A program made the position numbers and the translations under genes. Below, one piece after another: positions 1 to 8,300 of a DNA stretch of 31,776 bases (position 1 is its first letter; the number at the start of each line of letters is the position of its first letter). The notes beneath the pieces were generated by a model. The model searched no databases. It was not told where the DNA came from and worked only from the letters and a program-made list of their open reading frames with translations. The stretch is from JBAZAX01 sp964568625 (GTDB taxonomy: Bacteria; Babelota; Babeliae; Babelales; RVW-14): positions 1 to 31,776 of the forward strand of contig CAZMQG010000018.1 of assembly GCA_964568625.1 (NCBI GenBank), read 5' to 3'.

Positions 1-1578
1 GACAATGTAACTTTAACGCTAAGAAATGTTATTATAAATAGCTCAAAAAATGGCGTTGGTAACCCTGCTATTAAACTTACATCAAACAGAAGTAAACTGA
101 CCCTTGATAATACAATTTTAAACATGACAAATGATTTTTACGTCGATCGCGGACAAGTTTTCGTTCACAATGACGTAAGCTTTGCTGGTACCAATGCTCT
201 TGTTTATAGGTCTCCCATATCAAGTTTTATAACCTCTGGCGCAACTTTAAATTTTGACTTAGGAACAACATTTTCAATTGCTCCTGCAACTTTTACTGAT
301 TGTGCTTATTCAACAATTCCAACTACTACCACAAACAATTTTATACTGATGGCAGATCAAACATCACAACTTTATTTAAACGGATGCAATTTATACTCAA
401 CTTTAACCGGATGCAGATTAACCAAAGGCTCTTTATTCTTTGACAACAAAGTTAACATCATAACAAAAACTGATGTAGAAATTTCAAGTACCCCATTAAC
501 ATTTGCAGCTGCAAATGTTAATGCAGGTGGAAAGATTACAACTTTATGGGCACCGGATGGAAGATCTATCTTATCAGCAAGTTATTTAACCAATCAACTT
601 TTTATTTTCGATTTTAACGGAACAAACAGTTTGACTGAAATTTCCGGTGGGGGAATATCCGATGTTAATACAGCTTATTCTTTTTGGTCATCTGATGGGA
701 AATTTATAGCAACAGCCTCAAATTCAACAAAAACCATAAAAATTTATTCTGTTAAAAATGGTAAACTTATATTTTTAACATCTACATCTGTAGGGGCTAA
801 TGCTCCTCAATCTCAACAATGGTCTCCCGATGGAAAATATATCGCTGCAGCACTAAACGGTGGAACTGTAAATATTTACTCATTTGATGGTGCATCCTTA
901 ACAAGTCAAACATCGGCCGCCACGGGAGGTGCCTCATATGATGTCTGTTGGGCCCCTGACGGAAAATTTTTAGCAACAACTACCAGTAATACTCCTAATA
1001 CACTTAGAATTTACTCATTTACTCCACCTTCAACTTTAACACAAATTGGATCCTTAACCGTTGGAAGCTGGGGAATTAAAATTAGTTGGTCTCCTGATGG
1101 AAGATATATTGCTATGGCAAGTTATGGTGACAACACAATTTATATTTACTCATTCAATGGACAAGGTAATCCAACTTTAACCGGAACAGTATCCATTACA
1201 AACCCATATTACGTAACATGGTTCCCTGATGGCAAATATTTTGCGGTTAGTTGTAACACCAGTACAAACACAATAAATATTTATGCTGTTAAAGGATTTG
1301 GAAACCCTATATTTGTAGGTCGAATTTCAATTACAGAGGCAGCTAGAAGTATAGATTGCTCCCCGGACCAACAATTTCTTGCCATTGGCGGACAAAATGC
1401 ATCTCATTTATATGTTTATAAAATAAATTATGTAAAAAACACAGCTTCGCAAACTTTGTCGAACTCACTTATTTTTGGGAATTCAGCTTTAGGATCGAGT
1501 TATGACTTGAATGTAAGAGGTTTAGCAAGCGCACAAGTTGAAATTGATGGCTTAGTAAATTATGACAATGTAAGTTAA
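1..1578 (+). CDS. Exported beta-helix/propeller array protein 1, 5' end outside window
   Basis: The frame is open from base 1, so the gene begins before the window; the ATG at 124 is internal, because the codons before it match the scaffold of the paralogues (DNVTLTLRNV, NPAIKL, SKLTLDN). 525 residues are visible. Residues 1-160 are the second half of a beta-helix-like scaffold. Then come seven propeller blades, each marked by a W-[SAF]-x-D-G-[RK]-type turn (WAPDGRS, WSSDGKF, WSPDGKY, WAPDGKF, WSPDGRY, WFPDGKY, and a degenerate CSPDQQF). A C-terminal cap closes the scaffold (SNSLIFGNS, YDLNVRGL) and the protein ends NYDNVS. The paralogues downstream have signal peptides, so this one is presumably exported too. 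It is the first visible member of a tandem array and is more diverged in its blades than genes 2-4. Function unknown; surface binding or adhesion is only a guess. Confidence 0.85.
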   Translation, partial: DNVTLTLRNVIINSSKNGVGNPAIKLTSNRSKLTLDNTILNMTNDFYVDRGQVFVHNDVSFAGTNALVYRSPISSFITSGATLNFDLGTTFSIAPATFTDCAYSTIPTTTTNNFILMADQTSQLYLNGCNLYSTLTGCRLTKGSLFFDNKVNIITKTDVEISSTPLTFAAANVNAGGKITTLWAPDGRSILSASYLTNQLFIFDFNGTNSLTEISGGGISDVNTAYSFWSSDGKFIATASNSTKTIKIYSVKNGKLIFLTSTSVGANAPQSQQWSPDGKYIAAALNGGTVNIYSFDGASLTSQTSAATGGASYDVCWAPDGKFLATTTSNTPNTLRIYSFTPPSTLTQIGSLTVGSWGIKISWSPDGRYIAMASYGDNTIYIYSFNGQGNPTLTGTVSITNPYYVTWFPDGKYFAVSCNTSTNTINIYAVKGFGNPIFVGRISITEAARSIDCSPDQQFLAIGGQNASHLYVYKINYVKNTASQTLSNSLIFGNSALGSSYDLNVRGLASAQVEIDGLVNYDNVS

Positions 1579-1579
1579 C

Positions 1580-1679
1580 NNNNNNNNNNNNNNNNNNNNN
1601 NNNNNNNNNNNNNNNNNNNNNNNNNNNNNNNNNNNNNNNNNNNNNNNNNNNNNNNNNNNNNNNNNNNNNNNNNNNNNNN
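1580..1679. other. Assembly gap of 100 N
   Basis: Exactly 100 N separate the stop codon of array gene 1 from the middle of array gene 2. A round 100 is the usual placeholder for a gap of unknown size. By comparison with the gene at 3374, about 115 codons of gene 2 plus a short intergenic stretch are missing, which would need about 370 bases. The true gap is therefore probably longer than drawn. Confidence 0.97.
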
Positions 1680-3350
1680 GAAGGTCATGGCAATTCTATT
1701 AATTTATCTGATAATGCTGAAATACTTGTCGACGATAATGTCACTTTAACATTAAGAAATGTTGTAATTAACAATTCAAAAAATGGTGTTGGCAACCCTG
1801 CAATCAAACTAACTTCACATAGAAGCAAACTTGCTCTTGATAATACAGTACTAAACATGGTAAACGATTTTTATGTAGATCGAGGACAACTTTTCATTCA
1901 TAATGATGTAAATTTTTCGGGAACAAACGCTTTAATTTATCGCTCAACCGTTCCAAGTTTTATAACTTCCAAATCAAATTTAAATTTTGACATTGGAACT
2001 ACTTTTGACTTTAGACCAAGTACAACAGGAACACCCCAACTTTTAGCAAAAGATTTATTAAAAATGCAAAACGCAACCTCACAACTTTATCTAAATGGAT
2101 GCACACTTAAAACAACAACAACTGGCTTCAGGTTAACAAAAGGGCAACTTATCTTCGATAACAAAATTAGTTTGACCAGCGCTGCCCAACTACAATTAAA
2201 AAGCACCTTAACATGGTTTTGTAAAAATTATGGAAATGCTGTAAATTCAGTGAACTGGAGTCCTGATGGCCGTTATTTGGCTGTTAGTGGAGATGGCCCA
2301 ACGTCAGGCCATGATGAAGTAGAAATTTATAAATTTAATGGTTCCTCACTAACACTTGTCACATCAAAAAATTATGGCTCTTATGCATATTCAGCAAACT
2401 GGAGCCCCGATGGCCGATATCTTGCGGTTGGCGGATTTATTCCAACCTCAGGAAATGAAATTCAAGTTTTCAGTTTTGATGGATCTGCTTTAACTCTTGT
2501 TGCATCCCAAAATTATGGGAGCTCTTCTTCTTATATTTCTTCAGTAAACTGGAGTCCTGACGGTCGTTATCTAGCCATAAGCGGAGTCGGTGGTGAAGTC
2601 GGACATTATGATATAGAAGTTTACAGATTTAATGGCGCTTTCTTAACACTTTCTACATACATAAATTCCAGTTATGAGGCTCAATTTGCACAATGGAGTC
2701 CTGATGGGAAATATCTTGCCACTTGTTTTTACACTGCTGGTACAGATTATGAAGTTAAAATTTACGTATTTAATGAATCATCTTTAAATCTTGTAGCATC
2801 CAGATCTTATGGAGCTGGGGTTTACTGCGCAAAATGGAGCAATGACGGACGGTTTCTTGCTATTGGAGGTTATTCACCAACCAATAACAATGAACTGCAA
2901 ATTTACAATTTTAATGGCTCATCTTTAACTCTTGTTGCATCTAAAGATTATGGATATTACGCATATACAATAGACTGGAGTCCTGATGGAAGATATGTCG
3001 CTATTGGTGGAACTCAGCCAACATCTACAAAAGAGCTTCAATTTTACAGCTTTAACGGCTCTTCGTTAACTCTTGTTTCATCGCAAGTTTATGGAACTTA
3101 CCTATTATCACTACATTGGAGCCGCGATGGTAAATATTTGGCAGTTGGAGGCCAAACTCCAACCGCAGGAAATGATGAACTAGAAATTTATACTTTGCAA
3201 TACGGTCCAGAAACACAAACGCAAGCAATATCAAATTCAATTATTTTTGGAAATTCAACTTTAGGTTCAAGTTATGATTTAAATGTGAGAGGTTTATCTA
3301 ATGCAAAAATTGAGATTGATGGTTTAATTAACTACGATAATGTAATTTAA
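1680..3350 (+). CDS. Exported beta-helix/propeller array protein 2, 5' end lost in gap
   Basis: The frame is open from the first base after the gap, and the ATG at 1857 lies inside the conserved scaffold, so it is not the start. 556 residues are visible; signal peptide and head (about 115 residues by analogy with the gene at 3374) are missing. Visible parts in order: beta-helix-like scaffold (VDDNVTLTLRNVV, RGQLFIHNDV, TSQLYLNGC), seven blades beginning at the W codons 2256, 2400, 2550, 2694, 2835, 2976 and 3117 (spacing 141-150 bases), and the C-terminal cap (NSIIFGNST, YDLNVRGLS, NYDNVI). Blade consensus is NWSPDGRYLAVGG followed by a Ser/Pro/Gly loop and an EIQIYSFNGSSLTLV-like strand pair. 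Only 23 bases separate it from the next gene, which suggests one transcript. Function not recognised. Confidence 0.88.
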   Translation, partial: EGHGNSINLSDNAEILVDDNVTLTLRNVVINNSKNGVGNPAIKLTSHRSKLALDNTVLNMVNDFYVDRGQLFIHNDVNFSGTNALIYRSTVPSFITSKSNLNFDIGTTFDFRPSTTGTPQLLAKDLLKMQNATSQLYLNGCTLKTTTTGFRLTKGQLIFDNKISLTSAAQLQLKSTLTWFCKNYGNAVNSVNWSPDGRYLAVSGDGPTSGHDEVEIYKFNGSSLTLVTSKNYGSYAYSANWSPDGRYLAVGGFIPTSGNEIQVFSFDGSALTLVASQNYGSSSSYISSVNWSPDGRYLAISGVGGEVGHYDIEVYRFNGAFLTLSTYINSSYEAQFAQWSPDGKYLATCFYTAGTDYEVKIYVFNESSLNLVASRSYGAGVYCAKWSNDGRFLAIGGYSPTNNNELQIYNFNGSSLTLVASKDYGYYAYTIDWSPDGRYVAIGGTQPTSTKELQFYSFNGSSLTLVSSQVYGTYLLSLHWSRDGKYLAVGGQTPTAGNDELEIYTLQYGPETQTQAISNSIIFGNSTLGSSYDLNVRGLSNAKIEIDGLINYDNVI

Positions 3351-3373
3351 TTGAAAAAAGGAGACACAGTTAC

Positions 3374-5320
3374 ATGAAGTTTAAAAATAAAAAAAATTGG
3401 TACATTTTGATTATATCTTTATTTTTCTCAAATAGTTTTGTTTTTGCAGACCTAAAATTTGATAGTGAAGGAACAAGTTTCATTCTTAAAAACAGTTCCT
3501 CCAAAATTCGATTAAATCCTTCAACCATTTATGGGTGGCGTGATAGCTCTATTGTTAATAAAGTAAGTGGAATTGGCTTAGGTGATTATAATCTGAAACA
3601 GTACGATTATAATTTGGACAATATTCTAACTTACTCGGAAGTTAACAACAGTATGCAGTATAAAAATTGGGATATCCCAGCAAACACTGTCGTCCACATA
3701 AAAGAAAATATTTATATGGATGGTTATGGCGGCACCATATCCATTGGTGAAAATTCAGAATTATTTGTTGATGACAATATAACACTTACACTACGAAATA
3801 TTGTGATTAAAAGCAGCAAAAATTTTGATTCTAATCCTGCTATAAAACTTGCCTCTAACAGAAGTAAACTTGCACTTGATAACGTAACATTAAGTTTAGC
3901 TAATGATTTCTATTTCAATTGTGGGCAACTATTTTTGTATAACGATGTAAATATTGATGGTACAAACTCCTTTATTTATCGATCCACTGTTCCAAGTTAT
4001 ATAACATCAGGAGCCTGTCTTAAATTTAATCCAGGGACTACTTTTGATTACAGACCATCAACAACAGGAACGCCCAATTTACTGGCAAAAGATTTATTAA
4101 TTATGCAAGATTCAACCTCACAACTTTATCTTGATGGTTGTTCACTTAAAACCACGCAAACGGGAATTCGTTTCACCAGGGGCCAACTTTTGTTGGATAA
4201 CAAAATTGCGATGACTAGCAATGCCCAACTTCAAATAAGTTATTTAGAAAGCAATGTTTCTATAAACTACGGATATTATGCAACAACTGTAAGATGGAGT
4301 CCTGATGGAAGGTTTGTGGCAGTCACGGGCGTTAGTCCATCATCAGGAAATGAAATTCAAATTTATAGATTTAACGGCTCCGCTTTAACGCTTGTAGCAT
4401 CCAAAGATAGTTCATCCAGTCTATGTTTAAACTGGAGTCCTGACGGAATGTATCTGGCTACCGGAGGAAGTAGAATAGAAATTTATCAATTTACAGGTTC
4501 CGCACTAAACCTTGTAGCATATCAAAATTATGGAGATGTAGTACGTTCAGTAAACTGGTCCCCTGATGGACAAATTCTTGCCGTTGGTGGAGATTTTATC
4601 GGAATTCAAATTTACCGTTTTAATTATTCATATTTATCTTTAATAACATCACAAAGTTATAGTGACTCAATCCAATCAATGGACTGGAGTTCTGATGGTA
4701 AATATCTTGCCGTAGGTGGTAGCTCTTCAGGATCCGAAGTTAAAGTTTATAGCTTCAATGGCTCTTCTTTAACACTTATCACCTATATAGGTTACGTAAA
4801 CATAGTATATACGGCAAAATGGAGTCCTGATGGTCGATTTATTGCCACAGGAGGATATGAGGCCCCGTTTAATATTTACAGTTTTAATGGCAATTCTTTA
4901 ATGCTCATGACATCTCAAAATTATGGAGATCAGGTACAATCCGCAAACTGGAGTACTGACGGAAGGTATGTCACTATCGGTGGCTATAACCCAAATTTTG
5001 GGCACCACACCATCGAAACTTATAACTTTAATGGCACAGCTGTAAATCGTGTTGCATACCTATATGCCTCCATACAAGTATATGAACTAGACTTGAGCCC
5101 AAATAATCAATACATTGCTTTTTGTGGTTATACAGGCTCAGGTAACGAAATAAACGTATGCAATGTATTATACGAATCTGAAACCAATACTCAAGCAATT
5201 TCAAATTCAATTGTTTTTGGAAATTCAGCGTTGGGACAAAATTATGATTTGAATGTAAGAGGATTGGCAGGAGCACAAATAGAAATTGATGGATTAGTGC
5301 ACTATGACAATGTAAATTAA
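3374..5320 (+). CDS. Exported beta-helix/propeller array protein 3, complete single module
   Basis: This is the only complete one-module member, so it defines the architecture. Residues 1-25 are a Sec signal peptide (basic start, hydrophobic core, likely cut after FVFA). Residues 26-115 are a conserved head (KIRLNPSTIYGW, GIGLGDYNL). Residues about 116-295 are Val/Ile/Asn-rich short-strand repeats typical of a beta-helix (VDDNITLTLRN, GQLFLYNDV, TSQLYLDGC). Residues about 300-600 hold seven WD40/PD40-like blades, the last degenerate (DLSPNNQY). Residues about 603-648 return to the scaffold (NSIVFGNS, YDLNVRGL, HYDNVN). The ATG is preceded by GGAG at 3360-3363 with ten bases spacing. No catalytic motif is visible; the fold class is inferred from periodicity. 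A binding or structural surface role is plausible but unproven. Confidence 0.9.
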   Translation: MKFKNKKNWYILIISLFFSNSFVFADLKFDSEGTSFILKNSSSKIRLNPSTIYGWRDSSIVNKVSGIGLGDYNLKQYDYNLDNILTYSEVNNSMQYKNWDIPANTVVHIKENIYMDGYGGTISIGENSELFVDDNITLTLRNIVIKSSKNFDSNPAIKLASNRSKLALDNVTLSLANDFYFNCGQLFLYNDVNIDGTNSFIYRSTVPSYITSGACLKFNPGTTFDYRPSTTGTPNLLAKDLLIMQDSTSQLYLDGCSLKTTQTGIRFTRGQLLLDNKIAMTSNAQLQISYLESNVSINYGYYATTVRWSPDGRFVAVTGVSPSSGNEIQIYRFNGSALTLVASKDSSSSLCLNWSPDGMYLATGGSRIEIYQFTGSALNLVAYQNYGDVVRSVNWSPDGQILAVGGDFIGIQIYRFNYSYLSLITSQSYSDSIQSMDWSSDGKYLAVGGSSSGSEVKVYSFNGSSLTLITYIGYVNIVYTAKWSPDGRFIATGGYEAPFNIYSFNGNSLMLMTSQNYGDQVQSANWSTDGRYVTIGGYNPNFGHHTIETYNFNGTAVNRVAYLYASIQVYELDLSPNNQYIAFCGYTGSGNEINVCNVLYESETNTQAISNSIVFGNSALGQNYDLNVRGLAGAQIEIDGLVHYDNVN

Positions 5321-5349
5321 TTTGAAACTGAAAAAGGGAGACAGGTCTT

Positions 5350-8300
5350 ATGAAGGTTAAAAATAAAACACATTTATTATCCATATGTTTGCTTTTACTA
5401 ACAAACAATTTTGTATTTTCAGGACTACAATTTGATAATGAGACTACAAGATTTATACTCAAGAATAGTAATTCACAAATAAAAATAACACCATCAAGCT
5501 TATTAGGCTGGCAAAACAACTCGATAATTAGCAAAGTGTCTAATGCTGGTCTGGGAGACTATAATTTACTAGAAGATGACCAAAATTCTGATAAAATACT
5601 AAATTATTCAGGTGTACCAAACACACTCCTAAGTTCAAATTGGAACATACCCGCAAACTCTACCGTTAACGTTAGTAATAATGCAATTTTGGATGGCAAC
5701 GGCAACATAATAAATCTTGGTGAAAATTCGCAGCTACTTATCGATGACAATGTAACATTGACATTAAAAAATATTGTTATTAAAAACATTAAAAATGGTA
5801 CGGCTGGCCCTACAATAAAACTTGCATCAAACAATAGTCGACTTGTTCTAGATAAAGTTGATCTTAATCTTGTTGATGATTTTTTATTTGATACCGGACA
5901 CTTGTTTATATATAACGATGTAAATGTATCTGGAACATCAGTCTTTACGTACTCACCTACTGTCCCAAGTTACATAAAATCTGGGGGGACATTAAGGTTT
6001 AATCCCGGTACTACTTTTTATTTCAATCCGAATAGTCCTGGTACAGTTGAATCTCCTGCAAAAGATTTTCTCATGATGGATGACTCAACTTCAAGATTAT
6101 GGTTAGACGGGTGTAATTTAATGTCTACTGAAACAGGTATTAGATTAACAAAAGGGCAGTTAATATTAGAAAACAAAGTTTCACTATCAATAAATCAAAT
6201 TGGGCCCGAAATAAATCCAACTAATACAACCGGCGGACTTAATAACGTTTTTGAAGGTGCGCAAAACTTTGATCAATCGACAGTAAGTTGGAGCCCTGAC
6301 GGAAACTACGTTGTTGTCGGTAGTTACTCTTCCGGAAATTTAAAAACATATGTTGTTGGAAGTGGCCCAGGGGGATTATTAGAAGTTGGATCCGGTTCAA
6401 TATCTTTTGGAATGAATGTTTATGGTGTAGGATGGAGTCCAACTGGAAATCATATAGTTGCAGGAGGTACGGATAGCGCTGGAACAACTGGAGTATTAAG
6501 AGTTTACGATTTTACTGGATCAGGAACAACCGGAGGACTTGTTCCGGTAAATAATGGAGCTCAGAGTATTTTGAAGGAAGTTTATGCAGTATCATGGAGT
6601 CCATCATCAGTAGGAAATTACATAGCAATTGGGGCTGAGTACAATGATGGTGAATCAACTTATAACGGAATAGTCAAGACTTATTCCTTTGATGAAGAAA
6701 CAGGGCTCACAGAAGTTGGGTCGGGATATCAGTCTTTTGGAGTATCTAGTTCTGCAGGAATATATGGTGTAGCATGGAGTCCTAACGGATCTTATATAGT
6801 TGCAAGCGGTTATGACAACGGAACCGGAATAATAAAAACATATACATTTACCAATGGAGGAACGACAGGCGGGCTTAATGAAGCAGGAACGGGATATAAG
6901 AATTTTGACAGCGAAGTTTATTGCTTCTATTGGAGCCCAAATAGTCAGTATATTGCAGCAGGAACTTCTTCCGGTAATTTAAAGGCTTATAATGTAACAG
7001 GTACTGGTTCCAACGGAGGACTTGAGGATGTTGGATCAGGGTATACTCACGTTTTAAATGCCTACATAGATTCGATTGCCTGGACGCTTGACGGTCAATA
7101 TGTTTTCACGGCAGACGATAATAATGCAATAAAGGTATACAAGTTCATAGGAAGCGGTAGCAGTGGAGGATTTGAAACAGCTGCTTCTGGTGCACAATAT
7201 CTTGGATCTACATACCTAATGACCGTAGCTGTGCGACCGGACAACAAGTATGTTGTTGCAACAAGCTATGCTGGTAATTTAAAGTTATTTCAGATTGATT
7301 GGATTGGCGGAAATCCACTTGCCATTTCAAATTCAATAGTTTTTGGCAATTCTGCAGCCGGGTCAACATTTGATTTAAATGTCAAACTTTTGGCCGGAGC
7401 TAATGTTTTAGTCACTGGAATTATAAATTATGATAATGTCAATTCGACATCAATGTTCAGCAATGACAATGCTCGATTTATATTGAATAACCCAAATTCC
7501 AAGATTCGTCTAAATCCTTCAACAATTTATGGCTGGCGTGATAGCTCAATTGTTAATAAAGTTAGTGGAATTGGCTTGGGTGATTATAATCTAAAACAAT
7601 ACGATTATAATTTAGATAATATTCTAACTTATTCATACGTCAGCAACAGCATGCAGTATACAAATTGGGATATTCCTGCAAACACCATCGTTCATATAAA
7701 AGAAAATATTTATATGAATGGTTACGGTGGCACAATCAATCTTGGCGAAAACTCAGAGCTTTTCGTCGACGACAATGTAACTCTAACTTTAAGAAACGTT
7801 GTTGTTAAAAACAGCAAAAACTTTGTTGGCAATCCTGCTATCAAACTCGCATCAACCAGAAGCAAATTAGCTCTTGATAACACAACATTAAATATTGTTG
7901 GCGATTTCTACTTTGATCGCGGCCAACTTTTTACTTACAACGATGTTAACTTCTGCGGCACAAACTCTTTTGTTTATCGCTCTACCGTTCCAAGTTATAT
8001 AACTTCAGGCGCAAATCTTAAATTCGGACCAAACACGACTTTTGACTTCAGGCCAAGCACAATCGGAACGCCAGGGTTGTTGGCAAAAGATCTATTCATC
8101 ATGCAAGATGCTACATCACAACTTTATTTAGATGGATGTGGACTAAAAACAACTTTGACCGGCATGCGTCTGACCAAGGGACAAATTTTATTTGATAACA
8201 AAGTTTCTTTAACAAGTGCCGCTCAACTGCAACTAAAAAGCACAGGAACATGGGTTTGTACCGGTTATGGATCCAGGGCGATTGCATTAAACTGGAGCCC

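Noticed and set aside
124..1578. ATG at 124 as the true start of array gene 1
   Set aside because: Codons from base 1 continue the conserved scaffold in the same frame and there is no signal peptide or ribosome site at 124.
5028..5534. 168-residue minus-strand frame across the junction of array genes 3 and 4
   Set aside because: It overlaps two well-supported genes and their intergenic ribosome site, and has no signal, motif or ribosome site of its own.
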